DNA of 64,000 nt from Adhaeribacter swui. GTDB lineage: Bacteria; Bacteroidota; Bacteroidia; Cytophagales; Hymenobacteraceae. The position numbers and the translations under genes are program-made. The DNA is taken from positions 1,550,001 through 1,614,000 of the forward strand of contig NZ_CP055156.1 of the NCBI RefSeq assembly GCF_014217805.1, in the 5' to 3' direction. Shown in pieces: positions 26,356-35,556 of this stretch. The notes below the pieces were generated by a model. The model saw only the letters and a list, made by a program, of their open reading frames with translations. It did not search any database and was not told where the DNA came from. Each line of letters opens with the position of its first letter. Position 1 is the stretch's first letter.

Positions 26356-27684
26356 TCACCAGAAACCAAACAGCTTTTTAGCCTTGCTGGCTGTTACCGG
26401 CGCTGAAGGATGTAACTGATTGTATTGCCGCAGCAACTCGGGCTCGTAGCGTTTAAAAAACTCCGGATCGAAGTTTGCTTCGCGGAGATTTTTTAATACT
26501 TCCTGAATAGGCGTGTTATTTTCGATCCAATGGGCACAAACATCGTGGCGGTACCGAATGCCCATTAAATTAAATCCTTTTACCCGGTTACTGGCCTTAT
26601 CAAAACATATCCGGATGGACTTTTTACCATTGGGATGTTCCCAGTAAAGATGCTCTTCGTCGGGTTGGGGCTGTTTATTTACCTCGCCGTAAACCTGGTA
26701 CTCGATATCGAAAAACTTAGCCGAGTTAAACCATACGCCCGGTTTGTAAGCGGTTTTCTGGCCGCAAAGATTATGCGCTAAAGCTTCGCCGTGCTGCCGA
26801 CCGGCGTACCAAAGCGGCTCCACGGGCTTCCGGCCTACGGGTGGGTTTTGGTATTGCGCACAATCGCCAATGGCGTATACATCGGGCACGTTGGTTTCAA
26901 AATACTCGTTTACCAAAACGCCTCTATCCAGGGCAATGCCACTATTTTTTAAAAAATCAACATTAGGGTGCACGCCAACGGCTAAGCCCACAAACTCCGT
27001 AGCAATTTCTTCGTTGTTTTTGGTAACTACGGCGCGTACCTGGCCGGTTTCGTTAGGTAAAATCGCGGCAAGTTCGGTTTCCAGGCGTAAATCAACGTGG
27101 TGGCTCTGGATGTGGCGGGTAACCATTTTGGATTCTTCGGCGGGTAAAACGCTGTTCCAGAAACTTTTTTCGCGCACTAAAAACGTAACCGGTATGCACC
27201 TCGACAAAAACATTTCGGCTAGTTCTATCCCGATTAAGCCCCCACCCACAATAACGGCCCGTTTTATTCGCGGCGTAGCGGCCTCCATGGTTTCTAAATC
27301 CTGCCACGAGTATAAACCCTGCACACCCGCTAGTTCCTGACCCGGCCAGTTGAAAGTGTTGGATTTAGAGCCCGAGGCAATTACCAGAATATCGTACACC
27401 ACGGTTTCGCCGGATTGCAGTTGCAGTAGTTTCTGAGAGGGATTTACCTGGGTTACATAGTCGCGCTTAAGTTCAATCTGGTTTTCGGGCCAGTACCAAT
27501 CTTCCAAGGGCTTTAATTGGTCAGCGCGCAAATGGCCCATGTACACGTACATTAAGGCAGTGCGCGAAATAAAATAATCGGTTTCTGCGGAAATTATTAA
27601 TAATTGATGATTGCTCAGGCGCCGCACGTGCTGGGCCAGGGTAACGCCGGCAATGCCATTTCCAATTATTACAATTTTTTTCAT
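26356..27684 (-). CDS. FAD/NAD(P)-dependent oxidoreductase, pyridine-nucleotide-disulfide family
   Basis: 442 residues from the ATG at 27684 (a TTG at 27693 is less likely). FAD-binding GNGIAG lies at residues 8-13, the NAD(P)-binding motif is VIVGGGLIGIELAE, and the second FAD contact is DVYAIGDCAQY. The order is that of rubredoxin/ferredoxin reductases and nitrite-reductase-like flavoproteins. No redox-active CxxC disulfide is seen, which argues against a thioredoxin-reductase role. It lies downstream of a thioredoxin-fold gene and a DUF547 gene on the same strand, so a shared redox unit is possible. Electron partner unknown. Confidence 0.88.
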   Translation of the reverse strand: MKKIVIIGNGIAGVTLAQHVRRLSNHQLLIISAETDYFISRTALMYVYMGHLRADQLKPLEDWYWPENQIELKRDYVTQVNPSQKLLQLQSGETVVYDILVIASGSKSNTFNWPGQELAGVQGLYSWQDLETMEAATPRIKRAVIVGGGLIGIELAEMFLSRCIPVTFLVREKSFWNSVLPAEESKMVTRHIQSHHVDLRLETELAAILPNETGQVRAVVTKNNEEIATEFVGLAVGVHPNVDFLKNSGIALDRGVLVNEYFETNVPDVYAIGDCAQYQNPPVGRKPVEPLWYAGRQHGEALAHNLCGQKTAYKPGVWFNSAKFFDIEYQVYGEVNKQPQPDEEHLYWEHPNGKKSIRICFDKASNRVKGFNLMGIRYRHDVCAHWIENNTPIQEVLKNLREANFDPEFFKRYEPELLRQYNQLHPSAPVTASKAKKLFGFW

Positions 27685-27792
27685 GCGCGGCAAAACCAGG
27701 TTACAAATAGCTCTTTTTACTTTTTATTAGATCAGCACAAGTAGATTGTTCCGGCTATGCTGTCTGGAAAATGATTTTTTAAAAAATACGTT

Positions 27793-28398
27793 TTATTGCC
27801 AGCTTTTCAGCAGTTGCACCATTTCCTGCTGCATGGAGTAGGTTCGGTCGCGGCCGTACCACAACTGCACATTCTGGATAAATTCTTTTTTGGTACCCAC
27901 CGGGTTGGCTTTATACGCATGGTACAGCTCTTGCGCCGCCGCCGGCCGTGGTCCCCAGGTTCCTAGTTCCTGCCCGGTAGTAGCATCAAAGCAAATTAAC
28001 TTGGGAATGGAACGTGTGCCATTGGTTAAGTACTGGTCCATTAAATCCAGGTTTTCGTCGCGTAGGAGTAGTTTTAACGAAATCTTGCCATTAGATGCCT
28101 CCGCAATTTTATGCAATACCGGTACGTTTTGCGCCGCATCGCCGCACCAGGCTTCGGTTAAAACCACCCATTGCAACGACCGGGTAAGTTGGGCTAAGGC
28201 TTCCTGCACTTCGGGCAGCAGCGCCGTGGTGCGGGCAATCCGGGTCATCCGGACCTGGTTCATTTGGGTATACTGCACCATTTTCGGATTCTGGTCGGGT
28301 CCAGTGGTTTTATCTTCAGCCAGCAATTGGTCTATTAAGGCTTCGTATTCTGGGTAAGAAAATGTTTGCTGGATCTGGTTTATTTGACTGAATTGCAT
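27793..28398 (-). CDS. Thioredoxin-fold protein with monothiol CGDA site
   Basis: 201 residues from the ATG at 28398; the upstream extension to 28446 is not typical. A helical N-terminal part (about 1-75) precedes the thioredoxin fold, whose active site reads EAWCGDAAQNVP. The first Cys is present (Cys85) but the resolving Cys is Ala, so it cannot make the usual intramolecular disulfide. The cis-Pro region is RSIPKLICFD. Similar proteins are common in Bacteroidota, with unknown roles. Cytoplasmic by sequence. It lies between DUF547 and FAD oxidoreductase genes in the same direction. Confidence 0.8.
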   Translation of the reverse strand: MQFSQINQIQQTFSYPEYEALIDQLLAEDKTTGPDQNPKMVQYTQMNQVRMTRIARTTALLPEVQEALAQLTRSLQWVVLTEAWCGDAAQNVPVLHKIAEASNGKISLKLLLRDENLDLMDQYLTNGTRSIPKLICFDATTGQELGTWGPRPAAAQELYHAYKANPVGTKKEFIQNVQLWYGRDRTYSMQQEMVQLLKSWQ

Positions 28399-28464
28399 TT
28401 TTATAATCAAGATTCTGGGTGAACAACAAATAAGTATTGGGGCCATTAAGCTTTATTCTGAGAG

Positions 28465-29184
28465 TTACTTTTTGTTTAAATTCCAGTCGTACTCGTAATA
28501 GCCCAACTGGTAAGTTTCGGGTATTTTGTTCTGCCGGTAAGTATTGATATAGGCTAAGGCTGTTGGGGTATTTTTTAAAAAATCAGATTTATACCAATCA
28601 AAAATTTTAGAAATTAACACTTGCTGCTTAGAGGTATTAACCCGGATAAAGGCCGGATTGTTTAAGGCCAGTTTGGTGCGGTTATCCAATTGCGTGTTTA
28701 TTTGCTCGGGCGTATAAGCAAAACTTGCTAAGTTCGGGCAACTCACAGCAGCACACACCAAAACAAAATGCAGGCGGGCATCGCGGTAAGGCTCCAGCAG
28801 TTTTTTCTTTTCTAAATCATTTAAGGTTAGTTGTTCGCCGGCTACCTGGTGCAGCGTTTTATCGAAAAAGCCAGGTTTCGCCATTACGGTTTGCAAGGGA
28901 TACAAATCCGTAACTGCCTTGATTACGAGCAAATTATACGCGTTTATATAAAAAGCTTTTTTACTGTTGTCCGGCGCCTCGGCCAGGTTCATGCTGCCGA
29001 TTTTGCTGGTTAATGCCTGAATACTTTTAGCGTCTTTCTTTACGGCGGCGTATGCCACTTTGCCATCCGTTACAAATTTTTTAAAAAAAGCATTGGCTTC
29101 GGTGGTAAAAGCGGGTAAGGTATTTTGGGCGAAAGTGTTTAGGCTGGTAAAAAGCAGGAAAATAAACAGCGCAACTTTAGTCAT
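28465..29184 (-). CDS. Exported DUF547-domain protein
   Basis: 239 residues with a signal peptide (LFIFLLFTSLNTFAQ). The DUF547 core runs from KKAFYINAYNLLVIKAV through LVCAAVSCPNLASFAYTP to KIFDWYKSDF. The function of the family is not established; a fold related to papain-like enzymes has been proposed, and Cys and His residues are conserved here in CAAVSCP. Probably periplasmic. First gene of a minus-strand run with the thioredoxin-fold protein (66 bp downstream) and the FAD oxidoreductase. Confidence 0.85.
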   Translation of the reverse strand: MTKVALFIFLLFTSLNTFAQNTLPAFTTEANAFFKKFVTDGKVAYAAVKKDAKSIQALTSKIGSMNLAEAPDNSKKAFYINAYNLLVIKAVTDLYPLQTVMAKPGFFDKTLHQVAGEQLTLNDLEKKKLLEPYRDARLHFVLVCAAVSCPNLASFAYTPEQINTQLDNRTKLALNNPAFIRVNTSKQQVLISKIFDWYKSDFLKNTPTALAYINTYRQNKIPETYQLGYYEYDWNLNKK

Positions 29185-29406
29185 GAGTAAGGCAAAACGA
29201 AATAATAGTTGAAGCTAAGAAATAAATCCAAAATAATAAGCAGCAGGAAGTCAACTTAGATTTTGATTTCTAACCCGGACAACCTAGATTTGAAGAAGCC
29301 CGCGCTAGCCATCAATGCAATGAAGTAAGAATTTTGCCTGTTTTGGTTTGTCTGGCGCAACCGGTTTTTACTCAGATTTAAAATCAGCACAAAATTTAAA
29401 AAAACT

Positions 29407-30708
29407 ATGGATCGTCGTCATTTTATAAAAACATCAGCTGCGGCCAGTCTGGCTTTTTCGGCTTATACGTTGCCGGCTATTTCGGTGGCTGGTAAAACGC
29501 GGCCATACCGCACCGCTCTGATTGGGGCCGGCTGGTGGGGCACCAATATTCTGCGCGAAGCTTTAGCGGCCGGCGAAAGCAAGTTGGTGGCTATGTGCGA
29601 CGTAGACCAGGAACAATTAAATAAATCGTACGCCGAAGTACAAAAACTTACCCAGGATAAACCTAAAAGATACAGCGATTTCCGGGAGCTGCTGAGCAAA
29701 GAAAAACCCGAAATTGTAATTGTTGCTACGCCCGACCATTGGCACCCGCTTATTACCATTGCGGCCGTGCAGCAGGGCGCGCACGTGTACGTCGAAAAGC
29801 CCATTAGCCATACCATTTACGAAGGCCGCGCCATGGTAAAAGCCGCCCGCGATGCCGACCGGGTAGTGCAGGTGGGTACGCACCGGCGCGTGTCGCCGCA
29901 CAACGTATCGGGCATGGAATTTTTAAAATCGGGCAAAGCCGGGAAGATTGGGATGGTGCGGGCTTTTGTGCATTACGGCGGCGGCCCTGGCGAAGTAAAA
30001 CCCGATGCCGAAGCGCCCAAAACCCTGGATTGGGATATGTGGTGCGGTCCGGCACCGTTGCGGCCCTATAATCCGGCCATTCACCCGCGGGGCTTCCGGT
30101 CGTTTCTGGACTACGCCAACGGTCAGCTTGGCGACTGGGGCATTCACTGGCTCGACCAGGTTTTATGGTGGACCGAAGAAAAATATCCGAAGAAAGTATT
30201 TTCTACCGGTGGCCGGGCCATCCGGAAAGATAACACCGACGCGCCCGATCATCAGATTGCCACTTACGAGTTCGAAGATTTTACTGTAAACTGGGAACAC
30301 CGTTTATTTGCCGCCAACAACGCCGAAAAAGGCGAAAACGTGGGCTGTTATTTTTACGGAACCGAAGGCACGTTTCACATGGGTTGGCAAAAAGGCTGGA
30401 CTTTTTACCCCACCGATTCCAAAAAAGCCCCCATTCACCAGGACCCGCAACTGCATAAACCCGACGACCAGAACATTAAAGAACTATGGGCTGACTTCCT
30501 GGCTTCCATTAAAGCCAAAAAGCGTTCGGTCTGCGACATCGAAATTGGGCACCGTTCTACCACTATGGCTTTGTTGGGCATGCTATCTATGAAACTAGGT
30601 CGCAGTGTAATCTGGGACGGCGAGAAAGAAGTTATTTTGAACGACCCGGAGGCCAACAAACTGCTCAGCCGCGAGTACCGCGGCGAATGGAAATACCCAA
30701 TGGTATAA
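29407..30708 (+). CDS. Tat-exported Gfo/Idh/MocA-family oxidoreductase
   Basis: 433 residues. The twin-arginine signal MDRRHFIKTSAAASLAFSAY shows export of the folded, cofactor-loaded enzyme to the periplasm. The Rossmann motif GAGWWG is at 40-45 and the family EKP triad at 130-132 (YVEKPISHTIYEG). THRRVSP and GDWGIHWLDQVLWW are typical of the large subgroup in Bacteroidota that acts on sugars or glycosides. The nucleotide cofactor probably stays bound. It may work with the exported isomerase at 25303; that is inference. An A/T palindrome and a TonB-like gene follow. Confidence 0.92.
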   Translation: MDRRHFIKTSAAASLAFSAYTLPAISVAGKTRPYRTALIGAGWWGTNILREALAAGESKLVAMCDVDQEQLNKSYAEVQKLTQDKPKRYSDFRELLSKEKPEIVIVATPDHWHPLITIAAVQQGAHVYVEKPISHTIYEGRAMVKAARDADRVVQVGTHRRVSPHNVSGMEFLKSGKAGKIGMVRAFVHYGGGPGEVKPDAEAPKTLDWDMWCGPAPLRPYNPAIHPRGFRSFLDYANGQLGDWGIHWLDQVLWWTEEKYPKKVFSTGGRAIRKDNTDAPDHQIATYEFEDFTVNWEHRLFAANNAEKGENVGCYFYGTEGTFHMGWQKGWTFYPTDSKKAPIHQDPQLHKPDDQNIKELWADFLASIKAKKRSVCDIEIGHRSTTMALLGMLSMKLGRSVIWDGEKEVILNDPEANKLLSREYRGEWKYPMV

Positions 30709-30737
30709 AATTTTTAAATTTTTAGCTCTCTGGCAGC

Positions 30738-31460
30738 GTGAAACAAGTAGCATTTCTGGTTTTTTTCTTTAGTAATTGGCTTTCGTTAACTGCCCAGCAA
30801 ATAAACCCGGAGCGGGTTTTTAATGCCACCGAAGTAGAAGTACAACCCCGGTACGGGAAGTTGCCAGAGAGTATTTACCAATTTTTAGGTTCCAATATCA
30901 GATATCCGGTTACCGCTTCTCTTAATGGCGTTTCCGGTACTGTTATCTTGTCTTTTATTATCCGGAAAGACGGCAAAATGGATAGTTTAGGCGTTGCCAG
31001 TAATCCGGGCTACGGTTTAGATCAGGAAGCCTTGCGGGTAATAAAAATGAGTGCCAATAACTGGAAACCGGCGTTAATTAAAAACGAGGCCGTAGCCTGC
31101 CGGGTTTATTTTCCGGTACGTTTTGCTTCCCAAAATAATAACCAGATTAGTACGCCCAGTCTTAGTCCGCCCGCCCAGCCCCGAGTAGATAAAGCCACCC
31201 GAAAATTGATAGAGCAAGCCGAACAAGCGAACGTTCACTACAACCAAGGCCTCGACAAGTATGAACAGGATAAATTAGAAGAAGCAATCGCTGCTTTCGA
31301 CAAAGCCCTGAACATAAAACCCGACCACATACCGGCCCTACAGAACCGCGGCATTGTTAAATACAAACTGAAAGATGTAGCTGGTGCCTGCGCCGATTGG
31401 CAAAGAATCGTAAACTTAGGGCAATCGTTACCCGAAGCATTAGTAAATGCCTGCAAATAA
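30738..31460 (+). CDS. TonB C-terminal-domain protein fused to C-terminal TPR
   Basis: 240 residues from a GTG start, with a cleavable-looking signal (MKQVAFLVFFFSNWLSLTAQQ). Residues about 45-140 match the TonB C-terminal domain (GTVILSFIIRKDGKMDSLGV, YGLDQEALRVIKMS, WKPALIKNEA). Residues about 160-240 are a tetratricopeptide repeat pair (HYNQGLDKYEQDKLEEAIAA, NRGIVKYKLKDVAGACADWQ). There is no TM anchor or proline-rich spacer, so it is not a standard energy transducer. It is more likely a soluble periplasmic binding module. It lies 29 bp after the oxidoreductase gene. Confidence 0.8.
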   Translation: MKQVAFLVFFFSNWLSLTAQQINPERVFNATEVEVQPRYGKLPESIYQFLGSNIRYPVTASLNGVSGTVILSFIIRKDGKMDSLGVASNPGYGLDQEALRVIKMSANNWKPALIKNEAVACRVYFPVRFASQNNNQISTPSLSPPAQPRVDKATRKLIEQAEQANVHYNQGLDKYEQDKLEEAIAAFDKALNIKPDHIPALQNRGIVKYKLKDVAGACADWQRIVNLGQSLPEALVNACK

Positions 31461-31817
31461 TTTAAATTTTTAAAAAATTTAAAAACTGGGGTACGTAATT
31501 TTGGCACCCATACTATAGCCATCATTTTTTTGCCAGCGTTTTCTTTGCTACGTAATATTTAACGCGCCTCATTGCGTTACGGTCTCTTACTGCTACGAAC
31601 AACATACAGCCCCTTCTTTCCTCCTCAGCTTTCAAACCACTCGATTAATACTTTCAATTATTAATCAATAAGTTACACCCAAACCAGCAAATACAAACCC
31701 GTTCGTTCTGAACTAATATTTAAAAATTCTGATATTTTTTAATTGCCCTGAACTTATTTACAATATATTTTGATTAATATATATTATAAATATAATTTAG
31801 CAGCGCACTTAAATTTT
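31461..31817. other. 357-bp intergenic stretch
   Basis: Holds A/T palindromic tracts (31461-31485) just after the upstream stop and an AT-rich lead into the next gene. I see no gene and no clear promoter. In-frame sequence upstream of 31818 (from a TTG at 31770) is not protein-like. Confidence 0.55.
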
Positions 31818-32048
31818 ATGCTGAACCAAAAATTAACCCGGGTGTTTCGATATGCTTTTGCCGTTTTAATGGCTTCCTTGGTACTCGCGCTACTCGATCT
31901 AACGCAGGCACCTACCCCGGGCTGGAGCTATATTTTAACCGATGCTTTCTGGAGCAAATTACTCTTCTTGTTTTTGATTTATCTTTTTGGGTCGTACGTG
32001 CTGGTGTTTTACGTTGCCCGGATTAAAGCCAGGATTTACAAAAATTAA
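31818..32048 (+). CDS. Small two-helix membrane protein (76 aa)
   Basis: From the ATG at 31818: MLNQKLTRVFRYAFAVLMAS. Two hydrophobic segments (FAVLMASLVLALLDL and LLFLFLIYLFGSYVLVFYV) flank a loop with TQAPTPGWSY, and the C-terminus is basic (ARIKARIYKN). Inner-membrane by sequence; no family recognised. It precedes the transglutaminase-domain gene by 81 bp and may be co-transcribed with it. Confidence 0.65.
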   Translation: MLNQKLTRVFRYAFAVLMASLVLALLDLTQAPTPGWSYILTDAFWSKLLFLFLIYLFGSYVLVFYVARIKARIYKN

Positions 32049-32129
32049 AAATTCAGCTTCGCTCCTCTTCAGTTTCCTAGTCACTCATTTATAACATTAC
32101 GAATCAACCACTTAGCATTTACTTATTGC

Positions 32130-34733
32130 ATGTTCTTCCGCGGTTCCAGCCTCAAATTAATTGCGGCATTTTTGCTCTTTACATTAACTTTTCTGCCAAC
32201 CCCAGGTAGCGCCGCTCCCAAATTACCCGTAAGCGTAGCACCCGGCTGGGTAGTGCCGATACCCGTAAAACTTGCCACTGCCGTTAAGGCCAAAGATGTG
32301 TCGGGCGGATACCACATTTTACTTCGCGATACCCAATTTGATGTAGAAAGTAAAACCGTTTACCACCACAACGGTTACGTTGTTTTTTCTGAAGAAGGAT
32401 TACAGGCGGTTTCGGAGTTGCAGGTTACTTATGACCCCAATTATGAAAAAGTAAATTTTCACGCCATCCGGCTTTGGCGCAACGGCAAACTAATTGATAA
32501 ACTTGCCACCGTAAAATTTAAGCAAAGCCAGGTAGAAAAAGAACTGGACAAACACATTTATAACGAACAGCTTTCGGCCATTGCTATCCTGGACGACGTA
32601 CGATTAAACGATATTGTAGAATTTTCTTATTCTATTACCGGCTGGAACCCAATTTTTAAAAATAAATTTTTTAACAGCTTTGGTCTTCAAAACTACGACC
32701 CGCTGGATGAAATTTACGTGCGGGTAAATACCACGCCCAACCGAAAAATCAATTTCAAACTATTTAATACCAAAGAGCAGCCAACGGTAACTTTAAATAA
32801 CCAGCAACAATCCTATACCTGGCATTTAAAAAACCTGCCCGGCTTTCCCGTCGATTCAGATATTCCGTCCTGGTACGATCCTTATCCGTGGGTAAGCCTT
32901 TCGGAGTTTAGTAACTGGCAACAATTTGGGAACTGGGCCGCAGCACTTTACGAAGTAACAGGCTTAGGCAAAGAACTGGAACAAGAAATTGATTCGATTA
33001 AAAATATTTCGGGCGATGCCGGCCAGCGATTAACGGCTACCGTGCGCTTTGTGCAAGATAAAGTACGGTACTTAGGCCTCGAAAACGGAATAAGCGGGTA
33101 TCAGCCCCACGCACCGGCGCAAACTTACAAACAACGCTTCGGCGATTGCAAAGATAAGTCGTTGCTATTAAGCCAAATGCTGCAGGCCATGAACATTAAA
33201 GCTTATCCGGCTTTAGTGCACACCGATTACCAGGATCAAATTCCGAATTGGTTGCCATCGGCGTATGCTTTTAACCACTGCATTGTACTGGTAGAGTTGC
33301 TGGGCAAACAAATCTGGATTGACCCGACGATAAGCATGCAACGCGGCCAGTACAACAACATTGCCACGCCTAATTACAAAATGGCTTTTGTTTTAAAAGA
33401 TGGCGGCGGAGCCTTTGTAAAAATGCAAACACCCCAAACAGCTAAAGTAAGCGTAGCCGAAAATTTTATTTTTGATAATGTGGGCGGCCCGGTAAAATTA
33501 GAGGTAAAAACCTATTATTATGGCCCAGAGGCCGACAATATGCGGCAACGGTTGGCTACGAGCAATTTAAAAGAAACAGAAAAAAGTTATTTAAATTTTT
33601 ACGCGAATACTTACCCCAACATCATTGTTTCCCGCGACCTGGATTACCTGGATAACCCGGACAAGAACATATTAACCACGCTCGAAGAATATACCATCGC
33701 GGATTTCTGGACCAAAACCCAGCAAAAACAGGATAGCTTAATAACGGCTTACTTTTACCCACAAATGCTCCGCGATCGGTTAAGCAAGCCAGGTACCGTT
33801 ATTCGTAAAATGCCTATCAGCTTATCTTATCCCACGGATTTTGAACAAACGATTACCCTGCTCCTGCCCGAGCCTTGGTCCATAGATACTGAAACCAAAG
33901 TTATCGAGGATAAATCTTTTCGGTTTCAATACGATATAGCCTACAAAGCAAAAAGCAACTCGATTATCTTAAATTATTCTTATAAAACCCTGCGCGACCA
34001 CGTACCGGTAGCCGAAGCCGGCTCTTATCTGAAAAAACAAAAGCAAATTCTAGATCAGTTAGGTTTCGAGATTTCTAAACCGTTACATGCAGCTCCGATT
34101 TCTACTAGTGCGCCAATTAGCCCAATAATGGTAGGTTTGGCTATTATATTTTTAGCTGCTTCGGCATACGGAGCTTATAAATTATACGCTTACGATCCTG
34201 AATTACCCGAGCCGGACTATTACGAAACTACTATTGGGGGCTGGTTAAATTTGGTTCGGGTAGGTTTATGCCTGAGTCCATTACTCATAGCCATTTCCTT
34301 ATTCAGTAACTTTTTTAATATAGCTATATGGACCATGCTTACAGATGCTTCTTCCGAAAGTTATAGTCCGATCCAGGCCTTGCTTGTACTTTTTGAATTA
34401 GCTGGCAATGTTGCTTTAATAGTGTATACCATTTTAATTCTTTGGTTATTTCATCAGCGGCGCACCAGTGTACCTCGTCTGCTCATTGTTTTTTATACAT
34501 TTAACTTCCTGTTTATCTTTTTTGACAATGCCTTTGCGGTGATGTTAAAGCTAGCGGAAGCGGATTTTAAGCAAATCTTCCAAGCCATGATTGCTGCCGC
34601 GATTTGGATTCCTTATTTTATCAAATCTAACCGCGTACAATCTACATTCACGAAAAGACTACCTCAACCCGAAATAGAAGTGGTAGCGCCCGAGCAAACT
34701 TCGGAAGAAGAAAGATCCTTAATAAACGCTTAA
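32130..34733 (+). CDS. DUF3857-transglutaminase-DUF2569 membrane protein
   Basis: 867 residues. Signal peptide (LIAAFLLFTLTFLPTPGSAA), then a DUF3857 domain (about 50-270), a transglutaminase-like domain with an intact Cys340-His383-Asp398 triad (RFGDCKDK, AFNHCIV, IWIDPT), a beta-rich linker, and a C-terminal membrane region (about 665-845) of five helices. That region matches DUF2569: IGGWLNLVRVGLCLSPLL near its start and PYFIKSNRVQSTF near its end. The enzyme domain would face the periplasm, tethered by the helices. Family proteins may cleave or cross-link peptides, but no substrate is known. The MORN-TonB gene begins 8 bp downstream. Confidence 0.85.
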   Translation: MFFRGSSLKLIAAFLLFTLTFLPTPGSAAPKLPVSVAPGWVVPIPVKLATAVKAKDVSGGYHILLRDTQFDVESKTVYHHNGYVVFSEEGLQAVSELQVTYDPNYEKVNFHAIRLWRNGKLIDKLATVKFKQSQVEKELDKHIYNEQLSAIAILDDVRLNDIVEFSYSITGWNPIFKNKFFNSFGLQNYDPLDEIYVRVNTTPNRKINFKLFNTKEQPTVTLNNQQQSYTWHLKNLPGFPVDSDIPSWYDPYPWVSLSEFSNWQQFGNWAAALYEVTGLGKELEQEIDSIKNISGDAGQRLTATVRFVQDKVRYLGLENGISGYQPHAPAQTYKQRFGDCKDKSLLLSQMLQAMNIKAYPALVHTDYQDQIPNWLPSAYAFNHCIVLVELLGKQIWIDPTISMQRGQYNNIATPNYKMAFVLKDGGGAFVKMQTPQTAKVSVAENFIFDNVGGPVKLEVKTYYYGPEADNMRQRLATSNLKETEKSYLNFYANTYPNIIVSRDLDYLDNPDKNILTTLEEYTIADFWTKTQQKQDSLITAYFYPQMLRDRLSKPGTVIRKMPISLSYPTDFEQTITLLLPEPWSIDTETKVIEDKSFRFQYDIAYKAKSNSIILNYSYKTLRDHVPVAEAGSYLKKQKQILDQLGFEISKPLHAAPISTSAPISPIMVGLAIIFLAASAYGAYKLYAYDPELPEPDYYETTIGGWLNLVRVGLCLSPLLIAISLFSNFFNIAIWTMLTDASSESYSPIQALLVLFELAGNVALIVYTILILWLFHQRRTSVPRLLIVFYTFNFLFIFFDNAFAVMLKLAEADFKQIFQAMIAAAIWIPYFIKSNRVQSTFTKRLPQPEIEVVAPEQTSEEERSLINA

Positions 34734-34741
34734 TAAATTTA

Positions 34742-35554
34742 ATGTCTTATATGATTCGTCTTATTCATATTTTATTTATATGCATTGGGTTAAGCTCTTT
34801 GGTTCAAGCTCAGGTTTTAACTGACTCTCTTTACTTGGACGAAAATTTTGTTAAAACACCCAGTAAGTCAAGAGCCGAATATTTGCGATATACTGTGTTT
34901 AACACGCCTGCTGAAGAAGAAGGCATAGTCAAAACTTTCTATATCACTGGCGAAAAGTATTCTGAATACCCTATTCAGAACAAAACGTTGAAAGCTACGG
35001 GGTACAATCGCCAATGGCATAAGAATGGTCAATTAAAATGTGAACAGCAAATAGAAAACAACCTCCAAGTTGGAGATCTTAAGGAATGGTATGATAACGG
35101 GCAACTATACTACATTTATAAAGATCATGGTAGTCAAGCAGAGGCGCTTACTTTTTACCCAAATGGTGCCCGCAAAAGGGTAGAAAATTTTGAAGTAGGA
35201 AAACCAGTTCAGGGCCGTTGTTTCACGCAAACTGGGCAAGATACTACTTTTTATCCGCACGAACAAGTTCCCATCTTTCCTGGCGGGTTAGAAAATTTAT
35301 ATAAGTATTTAAGTAAGAATATTAAATATCCCAAAGCAGCGTACAAACAAAAAGCTCAAGGCAACGTTATTTTGCAATTTATAGTGACCAAAACGGGGCA
35401 AATAAAAAACATTGAAGTTGTTAAACCTTTGCATCCAGACTTAGATAATGAGTCTGTTAGGGTAACGGCAAGCATGCCTATCTGGAAACCTGGCACAATC
35501 GAAGGAATCCCTGCAAATGTTCGGTATACCTTACCTATCCGGTTTAAATTATAA
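34742..35554 (+). CDS. MORN-repeat protein with TonB C-terminal domain
   Basis: 270 residues with a signal peptide (LIHILFICIGLSSLVQAQ). The middle has MORN-like antitoxin-type repeats (NRQWHKNGQLKCEQQI, KEWYDNGQLYYIYKDHG, TFYPNGARKRVENF). The last 90 residues are a TonB C-terminal domain (QGNVILQFIVTKTGQIKNIE, WKPGTIEGIPANV). As with the protein at 30738 there is no membrane anchor, so it is unlikely to transduce energy by itself. The start 8 bp after the transglutaminase-domain gene indicates co-transcription. It converges with the thioesterase gene with 2 bp between stops. Confidence 0.85.
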   Translation: MSYMIRLIHILFICIGLSSLVQAQVLTDSLYLDENFVKTPSKSRAEYLRYTVFNTPAEEEGIVKTFYITGEKYSEYPIQNKTLKATGYNRQWHKNGQLKCEQQIENNLQVGDLKEWYDNGQLYYIYKDHGSQAEALTFYPNGARKRVENFEVGKPVQGRCFTQTGQDTTFYPHEQVPIFPGGLENLYKYLSKNIKYPKAAYKQKAQGNVILQFIVTKTGQIKNIEVVKPLHPDLDNESVRVTASMPIWKPGTIEGIPANVRYTLPIRFKL

Positions 35555-35556
35555 CA

